From: Telluribacter humicola
Lineage (GTDB): Bacteria > Bacteroidota > Bacteroidia > Cytophagales > Spirosomataceae
Length of the DNA: 64,000 nucleotides
Direction of reading: 5' to 3'
NCBI RefSeq assembly: GCF_017355935.1
Contig: NZ_JAFIQT010000004.1
Location: forward strand, 310,001 to 374,000
Translations under genes and position numbers: made by a program
Shown: piece after piece, positions 1 to 8,357 of the stretch
Layout: the number at the start of each line of letters is the position of its first letter
Numbering within the stretch: the first letter of the stretch is position 1
The notes under the pieces: generated by a model
Told to the model about the DNA's origin: nothing
What the model saw: only the letters and a program-made list of their open reading frames with translations
Databases searched by the model: none

Positions 1-837
1 CTCGGTGGAATTGAGCAGGTCAACTTTTTTGTTCAATTGATTTACGCCAAACTGGTAGTCATACTCCAGGCGACCCTTTCCTTCCTTACCGCGCTTGGTG
101 GTGATAAGTACCACACCTCCCGCGGCCCGTGAACCGTAAATGGCCGCGGACGCGGCGTCTTTTAGAATATCAATGGACTCAATATCATTGGGGTTTATGA
201 ATACATCATTTCCGGCCGGATAGCCATCAATTACGTAGAGGGGATCAGAACTGGCGTTGACTGAACCTACACCCCGTACCCTGATTTTGGTAGAAACGTA
301 GGGAGCCCCGCTCACCTGCGATATCTGTACCCCGGCTACCTTACCGACCAGTGCCTGACCTACTGTAGGGGCGGTCAGGTTGAGTTCTTTGGCTTTCACA
401 CTGGCTACTGCGCCGGTCAGGTCGCTTTTTCTGAGGGTCTGGTAACCGACGGCCACCACCTCATTGAGCATCAGAGCATCCTGTCTCAGGGTAACGGTGA
501 TATTCTTTGTATCTGTAACGGGTATTTCCTGAGCCGTAAAACCTACGAAAGAGAATACCAGCGTGGCTCCGATTTGAGTTTCCAGCGAAAAGGTACCCTC
601 TACATCCGTAACTGTACCTTTGGTACTTCCTTTTTCCAGAACTGTTACTCCTAATAGCGGCTCTCCACTTTCATCCACTACTTTGCCCGTCACTCTAACG
701 ACGGCCTCCTGCGGAGTGCTCTTACCTACGATGTGAGGGTGTCCCTTCATCGGCATAGCATAGCTCCGGTCGGCTGACCCTACCAGGAGTGCTCCTGCCA
801 ACGCGATGGGAATAATTGGTAAAAATTGTTTTTTCAT
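1..837 (-). CDS. SusC/RagA-family TonB-linked outer membrane receptor, N-terminal part (cut by window edge)
   Basis: The frame opens with ATG at 837 and runs off the left edge without a stop, so only about 279 N-terminal residues are visible. They show a signal-peptide-like start (MKKQFLPIIPIALAGALLVG), a carboxypeptidase-regulatory-like (CarboxypepD_reg) beta-sandwich at about residues 48-125 (VTGKVVDESGEPLLGVTV), and a TonB-receptor plug domain at about 140-250 with the typical LYVIDGYP and SIDILKDAASAAIYG strings. This is the SusC/RagA class, which imports oligosaccharides or peptides across the outer membrane with TonB energy and usually pairs with a SusD lipoprotein. Any SusD partner would lie downstream, outside the window. 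Substrate unknown. Confidence 0.95.
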   Translation of the reverse strand, partial: MKKQFLPIIPIALAGALLVGSADRSYAMPMKGHPHIVGKSTPQEAVVRVTGKVVDESGEPLLGVTVLEKGSTKGTVTDVEGTFSLETQIGATLVFSFVGFTAQEIPVTDTKNITVTLRQDALMLNEVVAVGYQTLRKSDLTGAVASVKAKELNLTAPTVGQALVGKVAGVQISQVSGAPYVSTKIRVRGVGSVNASSDPLYVIDGYPAGNDVFINPNDIESIDILKDAASAAIYGSRAAGGVVLITTKRGKEGKGRLEYDYQFGVNQLNKKVDLLNSTE

Positions 838-1005
838 ACTGACGGAACGTCTTTAAAAAATTGTACTGAAGCAATAAAAAAATACATCTGAGCTTGCTTC
901 TGGTGCTTTAACAAAAAGCCCCTGGCAAGCCACAAATGTATTTCCTCAATGTTACCCCAATAGGTAGGGTTTATTATCAGAATATGATGTTTTAAAGAGA
1001 GTAGG

Positions 1006-1884
1006 CTAGAGTTGAAGGTTCAGGAAGTGGACATTTTCTTTGCGGGAAGAGGTCACGGCCATTCCTTTTTGTCCCCCTTCCAGCAGCGTAAAACCTTCCA
1101 GTTCATCGGTTTTGTCAAAATCCTGCGTGCCAAGTACGTGCTGCTGACCGGTACGTAAGGATTGGTTCATATCCAGAAAGGTGAGTCGCCATCTTCTACC
1201 TTCTATCTGGTTTTGGATAAGTACCAGTATGCGCTTTTCCGGAATCCAGTGGAGATTCTGTACCCAGGGGCCACAGGTGAATTTCTTGTACAGTACACCG
1301 GGTTCTGAGGTCTTATCGGCGGTCTTTAATTTTTCAGGATCGTATAGCCTTACCTCATTCCGTTTGTCGCCGTAGTCGGCGGTGGCTACGTACCATTTTC
1401 CCTCGTACTGTACGTATTCCGGCCGTGTCCCCTGTATGCAGGCGTCATCCTCTATGGTCCTGATCAGGTTGCCATCCAGCGTTTTTTTCTTCATCAGCCC
1501 CTCCCAGTCCACGTGGTAGATGAGGGCTTTCCACAGGGTACCTTCCTTGTTGAGGCGTACGCTGTTGCCAATAAATACGGGACCTTCGGGCCGGTAGGCA
1601 ATACCCGTAGGATGATTGATCACATCTTTCTCCTCCATAGTCAGGCGGTACTCCTGCCCCGTATAGTTCAGCGAATCAGTATCCAGGTTATACTCCCGGA
1701 TCATGCCTACTTCGCGGTCTCCGTAGAGGAACACCCGGTTCTGGAAGTAGCTCACTCCCTGGCAGGCTCCCAGGGAATCTACGGATAGAGACTTACTTAT
1801 TGTTGCTGTGAACGGAAGCTGCGAACTAACCGCCAGCAGGCCTAGTACGACAGGTACCAGTGTTACTTTGAATAGTTGTTTCAT
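1006..1884 (-). CDS. secreted protein of unknown function, propeller-like
   Basis: 292 residues from ATG at 1884. A longer frame opens at 1950 but would overlap the upstream gene by about 60 bp and place a non-signal stretch before the hydrophobic start MKQLFKVTLVPVVLGLLAVS, so 1884 is preferred. The N-terminus is a signal peptide, so the product is probably periplasmic or secreted. The remainder has short repeated beta-type blocks (VFLYGDREVG, YVATADYGDKRNEVRLYDP, RILVLIQNQ) suggesting a beta-propeller-like fold, but I do not recognise a family. It starts only 4 bp after the stop of the DUF218 lipoprotein gene, so the two are probably co-transcribed. Confidence 0.8.
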   Translation of the reverse strand: MKQLFKVTLVPVVLGLLAVSSQLPFTATISKSLSVDSLGACQGVSYFQNRVFLYGDREVGMIREYNLDTDSLNYTGQEYRLTMEEKDVINHPTGIAYRPEGPVFIGNSVRLNKEGTLWKALIYHVDWEGLMKKKTLDGNLIRTIEDDACIQGTRPEYVQYEGKWYVATADYGDKRNEVRLYDPEKLKTADKTSEPGVLYKKFTCGPWVQNLHWIPEKRILVLIQNQIEGRRWRLTFLDMNQSLRTGQQHVLGTQDFDKTDELEGFTLLEGGQKGMAVTSSRKENVHFLNLQL

Positions 1885-1888
1885 AGGG

Positions 1889-3148
1889 CTAAGGATCAAG
1901 AGGTTCGTCGTTATCAATCTGTAGGGCATCGAGCACGGGATAAAATTCAAAGTCGGTTTCGCTCAGCCGGTTGCCCAGGCGGTAAGGGATATGACCTATC
2001 TCTTTCAGGCACCGCTGCTCAAAGGTATCTCTGGTAATGTAGTAGCTTTGGGAACGCATGGTAGATACCAGGCAGGGCTTATCCAGGGGCATACCCGCCC
2101 GGAACAACAGGCGTACACAGTTGCGCAGGTTGGTGGTGGTATGGCGGGCGTGAGGATCCATGATAATGGCATGCTCAGGTACCTTCAGTTCGTTGATGAG
2201 GTACTTTTTCATTTCGTACGCCTCGCTGTATTTGGTCTTGTAAGGATGTACACGTCCACCCGAGACAACAATGAACGGAGCTGCTCCCTCGAAGTACCGG
2301 AGTGCGCCTACGCGACACCGGAGTTTACCCCCGGCACTCAGCGCTTCATTGGGATTGGAGGGCCCTGCTCCCGGTATCAAAATGAGTGTGTATTTGTAGT
2401 TTTTCCAGTCGACCTTTTTGGCCCTGGTAAAAGCGGCCCCATTCACCGTTGTTTCCATGGGCTCATAGTCGGCTGCTTCGCTACGGTCATTGGCTTCCAG
2501 AAAGCGAAGGGCGTATGACAGAGTAGGTCGGAAAAACAGCGCCCCCTTTTCCTCCTGCCTGACCATCTCGGTGACGTCCCACACCAGGGTGTTAAAGCTC
2601 CTGGAATGTACCTTGAAAGCAATGGAATCAATGGCCGGGTAGTTGGGCTTTTTCCCTTCCGCGTACACTTCCAGGATATGGTTAATGGCTCTGGCCTCCT
2701 GCTCCCAGGCCTTTACCAGTAACTCTTGGGCAGGCAGCGTCTTCGCGTGCAGGATGTAGGTACCCGAAGGGATCAGATGCTGCTCGACAAGTTTGCCCAG
2801 CTCGTTGGTAGAGGAATACATCGAGGTAAGGCGCTCGCTCACTAGCCTAATCTCCTCTGTTGAGAATTTTAGAGGAGCCATGTAGCAGGGGGTGTCGTTG
2901 CCGCACTCTTTCAGGGTGAGGGCCAGGTGCTGCTTCTTAGTTTCTGCCAGCTTTATTAGTACCTCATCCTGTTCGAGCCGTTTTCGGACTTCCGGTAGCT
3001 GCTCCATGAGGGTGAGCAGGTACGCATTCTTACTTTGGATGATAGAGTTGCCCGTGAGCAGTTTGTACTTAGGATCAGGGTCTTTGACCTGTGAACAGGC
3101 GAGGTAAGGAATTGAAAGGAGAAAGAGTACTCTTACAATCAGATGCAT
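1889..3148 (-). CDS. DUF218/YdcF-family lipoprotein
   Basis: 419 residues. The N-terminus MHLIVRVLFLLSIPYLACSQ carries a lipobox-like LAC, indicating a lipoprotein. The first 230 residues are helical and unassigned. The C-terminal part (about 250-400) fits the DUF218 (ElyC/SanA/YdcF) fold: a strand YTLILIPGAGP, then IVVSGGRVHP, IIMDPHARHTTTNLRNC and a Rossmann-like order. Family members are linked to envelope or cell-wall processes but the reaction is mostly undefined. The extended N-terminal domain makes it about twice the size of a minimal DUF218 protein. The propeller-like gene follows after 4 bp. Confidence 0.88.
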   Translation of the reverse strand: MHLIVRVLFLLSIPYLACSQVKDPDPKYKLLTGNSIIQSKNAYLLTLMEQLPEVRKRLEQDEVLIKLAETKKQHLALTLKECGNDTPCYMAPLKFSTEEIRLVSERLTSMYSSTNELGKLVEQHLIPSGTYILHAKTLPAQELLVKAWEQEARAINHILEVYAEGKKPNYPAIDSIAFKVHSRSFNTLVWDVTEMVRQEEKGALFFRPTLSYALRFLEANDRSEAADYEPMETTVNGAAFTRAKKVDWKNYKYTLILIPGAGPSNPNEALSAGGKLRCRVGALRYFEGAAPFIVVSGGRVHPYKTKYSEAYEMKKYLINELKVPEHAIIMDPHARHTTTNLRNCVRLLFRAGMPLDKPCLVSTMRSQSYYITRDTFEQRCLKEIGHIPYRLGNRLSETDFEFYPVLDALQIDNDEPLDP

Positions 3149-3290
3149 TGGAATGGGATAATAGTTAACTAAAACCCCAAAGGAACAGTCAGCGTATTAT
3201 CCCAGTATTACGGCTGGATGAAGATTGTGGTAAGGCGTCACCAGAGGAGGAAAGAGTTCGGGTGCTCCTGGCTTATTAGCCCTAAACAAA

Positions 3291-3326
3291 TCAACCGGAA
3301 TAGCTGATGTGAGCTATTCCGGTTGA
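3291..3326 (-). terminator. hairpin terminator of the amidohydrolase gene
   Basis: Perfect 15-bp stem (arms 3291-3305 and 3312-3326, tcaaccggaatagct and its complement) with a 6-nt loop, 20 bp past the stop of the minus-strand amidohydrolase. On the minus strand it is followed by a T-rich run (TTTGTTTAG). Confidence 0.8.
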
Positions 3327-3346
3327 GCTTGGTAGGTATTGACTAG

Positions 3347-4333
3347 TTACTGAAATTTACTGGCATCCAGACGGAAGAAGCGAACAGCGTTGTTGAACAG
3401 GATATCACGCTTCTGTTCGAATGAGAGATAGTCTGCATTCTCAATGATGCCAATGGAAGTTTCGATGAGCTTAGGCCAGATCATCAGATCCGTGCCGTAC
3501 AGGATACGCTTGCCAAAACCCGCCTGCACCAGGCGCTTGATGTACGCGTGGATCTCCGCCTGCGGATAGCTCCAGATAAAACCCGCCAGATCTACGTATA
3601 CATACGCGTTAGCCCCCATCAGGGCAATCATTTCATCGGCCATCGGGTAGCCCGCGTGCATAACCCAGATCTTCATCTTAGGGTGGCGCGCCAGTACATC
3701 CTCCAGCAGGAAGGGTCTTCCCAGCGAAGCCCGGTACTTGGGCTGCGTCAGGTTAGCCATTCCGTTCCCACCGGTTCCCATGTGGATACCTACGGGGATA
3801 TTGAGCTTTTCGGCAGCCGCAAAATAGGCATCCAGCGACATATCACTGGGTGACATGCCCTGGTACTGCGGTGCTACCTCACCCATGACCTGATAAAAGC
3901 CCGAAGACAGCGAGTCAGTAAAGGCTTTCACCGTCATGTCGTTAGGAGAGCTGACACCGATACCGGCAATCACCCGATTGGGGGCCGCTTTTTTCCACTT
4001 GTGCAGGATCTCAGCGTCACCATAGGCTATGATGGTCATGTTGAGGCGCTCCATGGTGTTCAGCAGGGCCGTCTGCATCTCCTGATCCGTCTTAGCTGGC
4101 TTTAAAGGGTCGACACAGTCCTGGCTCAGGAAAGAAGGAGCAGCTCCGTTGGGATCGCCCCCCGGCATATCCCTCAGGAACCAGGGACACATTTCAGCGG
4201 CAAAGTTCGGATTCACCTTCATGGCGTGTACGTGTACATCAATGATTGGGAGCCGCTTTTTAGCTGGCGCCGTTTGCGCCTGCATCAGAAATGGAGTCAG
4301 TAGGCAAACCAATAGCAAGTAGTAGTTTCTCAT
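3347..4333 (-). CDS. secreted amidohydrolase (amidohydrolase_2 / TIM-barrel metal hydrolase)
   Basis: 328 residues from ATG at 4333; a frame open from 4360 adds nine residues before a clear signal peptide (MRNYYLLLVCLLTPFLMQAQ), so the internal start is chosen. Metal-ligand motifs of the family are visible: HVH at residues 34-36, GIHMGTGG, the VMHAGYP histidine and YGTDLMIWP with the C-terminal Asp. Amidohydrolase_2 proteins hydrolyse or decarboxylate ring and acyl substrates using a bound divalent metal. The signal peptide places this one outside the cytoplasm. It is a single transcription unit followed by a strong hairpin. Substrate not predictable. Confidence 0.9.
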   Translation of the reverse strand: MRNYYLLLVCLLTPFLMQAQTAPAKKRLPIIDVHVHAMKVNPNFAAEMCPWFLRDMPGGDPNGAAPSFLSQDCVDPLKPAKTDQEMQTALLNTMERLNMTIIAYGDAEILHKWKKAAPNRVIAGIGVSSPNDMTVKAFTDSLSSGFYQVMGEVAPQYQGMSPSDMSLDAYFAAAEKLNIPVGIHMGTGGNGMANLTQPKYRASLGRPFLLEDVLARHPKMKIWVMHAGYPMADEMIALMGANAYVYVDLAGFIWSYPQAEIHAYIKRLVQAGFGKRILYGTDLMIWPKLIETSIGIIENADYLSFEQKRDILFNNAVRFFRLDASKFQ

Positions 4334-4709
4334 GTAGATTGTAATGGAATTTGGGTACAAAAACGTCTTTGTGTTAAAAGTACACGATTATTATTTCTTA
4401 CTATTCCCAGAAAAATAATTTCTATCCTTCAGGTACATTCTAAGGCTTCTATTTAGCCGGGTATCACGGCAGGCGCCTGCTTCTTAATCTACCCTAATAG
4501 AAGCCTACACCCTGTGCTGAGTCACTATGGGAATGGCTTTGCAAAGCTCCTAAACCTCAGCTTTCAAACCGAATAGTAAATACCTGGCCACCTGAGCTTT
4601 TGGCTAATGCCGCCACAGAAGATCCCTGGTATCAGGAGCAGCTTCCTGTGCAACATTAGTGCCTTTACCTCCAGTACATCACCATTTCACTTCAGCCCAT
4701 TTACCCTTT
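4334..4709. other. divergent intergenic region with nested inverted repeats
   Basis: Holds the promoters of the minus-strand amidohydrolase and the plus-strand MFS gene. An 11-bp inverted repeat (4443-4453 aggcttctatt and 4496-4506) encloses a 12-bp perfect palindrome gcaggcgcctgc (4469-4480). This could be an operator, a structured leader or a leftover terminator. No gene was seen. Confidence 0.5.
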
Positions 4710-6041
4710 ATGAAACAAACGAGTAACCGTAACAAAAGAACCAGCGTACGGTACAGTATGCTGGCTTTGGTATTTATCAATGTGGTCATCAACTACCTCG
4801 ACCGCAGTAATATATCCGTGGCAGGAGCCGCGCTTGGGACAGATCTGGAGCTGTCGCCGGTACAGCTGGGCTTGATTTTCTCCGCCTTCGGCTGGACCTA
4901 CGCCTTTCTGCAGATACCGGGAGGACTAGTGGCTGACCGGTTCGGGCCCCGCGTTCTGTACGGATTTTGTTTGGTTACCTGGTCACTGGCTACGCTGTTT
5001 CAGGGATTTGTCAGCAGCTTTGCCGGGCTATTTGCCCTGCGCCTGGCAACGGGTGCTTTTGAGGCACCATCCTATCCCATCAACAACCGCATTGTCACCA
5101 GCTGGTTTCCCCAGCAGGAAAGAGCCTCGGCCATTGCCATGTACGTGTCGGGGCAATTCATCGGTCTGGCTTTTCTGACTCCCATCCTGATGACCATCCA
5201 GTACCATTTCGGATGGAAAGGGTTGTTTGTAATTACAGGTCTTGTGGGACTGGTATGGGGAGTAGTCTGGTACATCCTGTACCGGGACCCTCTCGACTCT
5301 AAAAAAGTAAACGAGGCTGAGCTAAACTACATTGAAGAGGGAGGTGGACACTTCCGGAATGAAATGGGTAGGGGGAGCCAGGCTTCGGTGTGGCAGTGGA
5401 GCAATCTGAAGCAGGTGTTTTCCCGTCGGACCCTGTGGGGCGTCTACATTGGTCAGTTTGCGGTCAATGCCACCCTCTGGTTTTTTCTTACGTGGTTTCC
5501 CACCTACCTGGTGCAATACCGGGGGCTCGATTTCATTAAATCAGGGTACCTGGCTTCGGTACCCTTTCTGGCGGCCTGCGCGGGTCTGCTTCTTTCGGGT
5601 TTTGTTTCGGACTACCTTGTCAAAAAGGGCCGCTCGGCCGGTATGGCCCGCAAAGTACCCATCATCATTGGCTTGCTGATCTCGGTAAGTATTGTGGGAT
5701 CTAACTACACCAATGATACGGCTTTCATCATCTTCTTCATGGCCCTATCATTCTTTGGAGCCGGTATGGCGCTGATATCCTGGATCTTTGTATCCCTGCT
5801 TTCCCCCAAGCACCTGATCGGTCTTACGGGAGGCGTCTTTAACTTCATGGGCAATCTGGCTTCCATCGTCGTACCCATTGCGATTGGCTTTCTGGCACAG
5901 GGCGGGGATTTCAAACCAGCCCTCCTGTTCATCGGAGCCCTGGGATTGGTAGGAGCCTGCTCGTATATATTTCTGGTGGGAGATATTGACAAGGGAAGAG
6001 CTAGTGAAGAAAAGAAAGACGTAGTACTTGAAACCGCCTGA
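4710..6041 (+). CDS. MFS transporter, ACS (anion:cation symporter) type, probable sugar-acid permease
   Basis: 443 residues from ATG 4710; an in-frame GTG 17 codons upstream is less likely because the stretch it adds is polar and Pro/His-rich. About 12 hydrophobic segments are visible, beginning LALVFINVVINYLDRSNISVA. The NYLDRSNISVAG motif after TM1, the ADRFGPRVLYG loop, and a central cytoplasmic loop (RDPLDSKKVNEAEL) are typical of ACS-family members such as hexuronate, galactonate and glucarate transporters. It likely imports an organic acid with protons across the inner membrane. The substrate is inference from the family only. Confidence 0.9.
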   Translation: MKQTSNRNKRTSVRYSMLALVFINVVINYLDRSNISVAGAALGTDLELSPVQLGLIFSAFGWTYAFLQIPGGLVADRFGPRVLYGFCLVTWSLATLFQGFVSSFAGLFALRLATGAFEAPSYPINNRIVTSWFPQQERASAIAMYVSGQFIGLAFLTPILMTIQYHFGWKGLFVITGLVGLVWGVVWYILYRDPLDSKKVNEAELNYIEEGGGHFRNEMGRGSQASVWQWSNLKQVFSRRTLWGVYIGQFAVNATLWFFLTWFPTYLVQYRGLDFIKSGYLASVPFLAACAGLLLSGFVSDYLVKKGRSAGMARKVPIIIGLLISVSIVGSNYTNDTAFIIFFMALSFFGAGMALISWIFVSLLSPKHLIGLTGGVFNFMGNLASIVVPIAIGFLAQGGDFKPALLFIGALGLVGACSYIFLVGDIDKGRASEEKKDVVLETA

Positions 6042-6107
6042 ACAGTTTATCCAATATAAAATGGGTTGACACGTATCGCTGACTCAATGAATGGTCAGGG
6101 GTACGTG

Positions 6108-6542
6108 CTATTCAGCGCTCCGTTGCTGTTTTACCTTTTTTGACCATTGCCAGTACAACCGGCTCCATGTGCTGTTGACCCTATCGACAGTCTCATCATG
6201 ACCAGAGTGGTGAACAATGGAGTGGGTGCCATCGGGATTGACAACCGTGGAGGTAGTACCATTATGAAAAACCGTCGAGTGAGTACCGTTCGGATTGACC
6301 ATCGTTGAGGTATTGCCATTGTTAAACATGACCGTGTGGGTACCATTGGGGTTGACCATGACGGATGTATTACCACTGTGGCTGATGGTCGAGTGTTTAC
6401 CATTCGGGTTGATTACTACCGATGTGCTACCATTGTGGTGAGCGATGGAATGCGTACCATCCGGATTAACAATCACGGATGAAGTCTGTGCCCAGACACT
6501 ACCCGATACAATCAGGCAAATCAGGAGTTGGATCTGTTTCAT
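6108..6542 (-). CDS. small secreted protein made of five 19-residue repeats
   Basis: 144 residues from ATG 6542 (an upstream in-frame start at 6566 adds eight residues before the signal peptide MKQIQLLICLIVSGSVWAQ). The mature part is five near-identical 19-residue units of the form TSxxVNPNGTHSxxxHNGN, encoded by 57-bp DNA repeats from about 6195 to 6485, followed by a basic tail (WSKKVKQQRSAE). The period and the NPNG turns suggest a short beta-solenoid or stacked hairpins. Asn, His and Thr line up in columns, so a metal- or surface-binding face is possible. No family recognised. The neighbouring MFS gene converges on it. Confidence 0.75.
   Translation of the reverse strand: MKQIQLLICLIVSGSVWAQTSSVIVNPDGTHSIAHHNGSTSVVINPNGKHSTISHSGNTSVMVNPNGTHTVMFNNGNTSTMVNPNGTHSTVFHNGTTSTVVNPDGTHSIVHHSGHDETVDRVNSTWSRLYWQWSKKVKQQRSAE
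6195..6485 (-). repeat. five tandem 57-bp coding repeats
   Basis: Each 57-bp unit encodes one 19-residue TSxxVNPNGTHS unit; the units differ by scattered substitutions rather than indels. Boundaries are approximate. Confidence 0.85.
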
Positions 6543-6638
6543 AGCTGCTCTTACTATTACTCTCACCTAATATACAAAATGATCTTTGTTTTTACGATTA
6601 GGCTGTTGTTAAATAGGGTATTATCCATTACTCTTGGA

Positions 6639-6733
6639 TTTTGGCTTTAACTATAATTCCTGATAGCTAAAAGCCAAAGTATAAGCACGATTTTGGCCAT
6701 AACTGGTAATTTGATTATACTTATGGCCAAAAT
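6639..6733. promoter_or_regulatory. four-site inverted-repeat array upstream of the DUF234 ATPase gene
   Basis: Two consecutive inverted repeats share one motif, (T)TTTGGCYWTAA. The first pair is tttggcttt at 6640-6648 and its complement at 6670-6678. The second is a perfect 13-bp pair, attttggccataa at 6690-6702 and its complement at 6721-6733, ending 12 bp before the ATPase start codon. The layout looks like operator sites. Regulator unknown; autoregulation is possible but not shown. Confidence 0.55.
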
Positions 6734-6745
6734 AAAGGCGAATTT

Positions 6746-8170
6746 ATGAAAAAACTGATTGGTAGGCAGCAGGAGTTATCTACTTTACAAGCCGTGTTTG
6801 ATTCGGACAAATCGGAATTTGTGGCGGTGTATGGCCGAAGGCGGGTTGGGAAGACGTTTCTCATCCGGCATGCCTTTAGGGGAAAGTTTGCCTTTGAGGC
6901 TACCGGACTGGCCAATGCTACCCTGAGCCAGCAGCTGACTAACTTTTGTATTGCGCTTCAGAAAGCCGACAGTACTACTACCTACACCCCGGCGGGTTCC
7001 TGGCTGGAGGCCTTCCAGCAACTGATCACCTACCTGGAGCGGCAGAACACGTCCCGAAAAGTAATATTCATAGATGAGCTTCCTTGGTTTGATACCCATG
7101 GTTCGGGCTTCGTGCAGGCCCTGGAGCACTTCTGGAACAGCTGGGCTTCGGCCCGTACCGATGTGGTGCTGGTCACCTGCGGCTCAGCGGCCTCCTGGAT
7201 GCTGCACACGCTTATCAACAGCAGGGGCGGCCTGCACAACCGAATTACCAAGCGGATCAAGGTAGTTCCTTTCACCCTGCACGAATGTGAGCAGCTGCTC
7301 CTGTCTAGGCACTCAGTGCTGGATCGGTACCAGATCATTCAGCTCTACATGGTACTGGGTGGGGTGCCCTATTACTGGGAGGAGGTGGATACGGGACAGA
7401 GTGCCATGCAAAACATAGAGCGCATTACCTTTTCGGAAAACGGGCTCCTCCGCAATGAGTTTACCAACCTGTACCGGTCCTTATTCAAGAACTTCGAGCG
7501 GCACCTCAGCATTGTGAAAGCCCTGGCTCAGAAAGCCAAGGGACTAACGCGGGATGAGATCATTCAGGCAGCGAAGCTGACCAGTGCCGGAAGTACCACC
7601 CGCTTACTCGATGAGCTGGAGGAAAGCGGATTCATCAGAAAGTACAGCCCCTACGGTAAAAAGTCGCGCAACAGCCTGTACCAGCTGGTGGACTTTTATA
7701 CCCTGTTCTACCTCCGGTTTATTCAGGATACCTCACTGAACGAGCAGTACAACTGGATGTCCATGCTGGATACACCGAAGTACCGGGCCTGGTCGGGCTA
7801 CGCTTTTGAGCAGGTATGCTTATGGCACCTCCCCCAGATCAAACAAGCTCTGGGCATCAGCGGCGTACAAACCACCACCTCGTCCTGGAGAAGTAAGGGG
7901 GCAGAAAACGGCGCTCAGATCGACCTGGTGATCGACCGGCGGGACCAGGTGATCAACCTCTGTGAGATGAAATTCTCCATCAGCCCGTTTACGATTGACA
8001 AGAAGTACAGCGCTGAGCTACGTAATAAAATAGGCGCTTTTAAAGCCGAGACCGGTACTCGTAAATCGGTATTTCTGACGATGGTCACCACCTTCGGACT
8101 CAAAGCCAATCCTCACTCGACCGGCTTGGTACAGAATGATCTGGCCATGGATGCGCTTTTTGTAAGCTAG
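6746..8170 (+). CDS. AAA-type ATPase with C-terminal DUF234 nuclease-like domain
   Basis: 474 residues. Walker A is GRRRVGKT at residues 30-37; Walker B is VIFIDELPWFD near residue 110; a sensor-like VLVTCGSAASWM follows. A winged-helix stretch (KGLTRDEIIQAAKLTSAGST) sits near 270-315. The C-terminal part (about 330-470) matches the DUF234 layout and contains a PD-(D/E)XK-like core: AQIDLVIDR near 388-396 and CEMKFS near 404-409, i.e. the Asp and E-x-K spacing of restriction-like nucleases. The family is widespread in archaea and Bacteroidota as lone ATPases and its role is poorly known; mobile or defence-related functions have been suggested. It is monocistronic, with inverted repeats in front and a hairpin behind. 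Confidence 0.9.
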   Translation: MKKLIGRQQELSTLQAVFDSDKSEFVAVYGRRRVGKTFLIRHAFRGKFAFEATGLANATLSQQLTNFCIALQKADSTTTYTPAGSWLEAFQQLITYLERQNTSRKVIFIDELPWFDTHGSGFVQALEHFWNSWASARTDVVLVTCGSAASWMLHTLINSRGGLHNRITKRIKVVPFTLHECEQLLLSRHSVLDRYQIIQLYMVLGGVPYYWEEVDTGQSAMQNIERITFSENGLLRNEFTNLYRSLFKNFERHLSIVKALAQKAKGLTRDEIIQAAKLTSAGSTTRLLDELEESGFIRKYSPYGKKSRNSLYQLVDFYTLFYLRFIQDTSLNEQYNWMSMLDTPKYRAWSGYAFEQVCLWHLPQIKQALGISGVQTTTSSWRSKGAENGAQIDLVIDRRDQVINLCEMKFSISPFTIDKKYSAELRNKIGAFKAETGTRKSVFLTMVTTFGLKANPHSTGLVQNDLAMDALFVS

Positions 8171-8208
8171 CTTAGCTATCGGCTTTAAATTTTAATCAAA
8201 CACCCTAT

Positions 8209-8239
8209 TCAGTCACTACCTCTATACTGTAGTGACTGA
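8209..8239 (+). terminator. hairpin after the DUF234 ATPase gene
   Basis: Stem of 11 bp, tcagtcactac (8209-8219) pairing with 8229-8239, loop 9 nt, 38 bp past the stop. No strong T run follows, so termination efficiency is uncertain. Confidence 0.5.
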
Positions 8240-8357
8240 TTCACTGTCTATGCAAAGTTTATATAGGTCTATTTTTAAAATATTTTATTAAATTTAAAAC
8301 CAGCAAAATATCCTATGTCAATAGGACCTAAACTCAGTTAATTTTTAAATATATTAT

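Noticed and set aside
1889-1950. Extended start of the propeller-like protein at 1950
   Set aside because: It would overlap the upstream gene and put 22 non-signal residues before a good signal peptide.
6131-6403. A second open frame through the 57-bp repeats of the small repeat protein
   Set aside because: 57 is a multiple of three, so a repeat keeps any frame open. The other frame has the signal peptide and coherent NPNG units.
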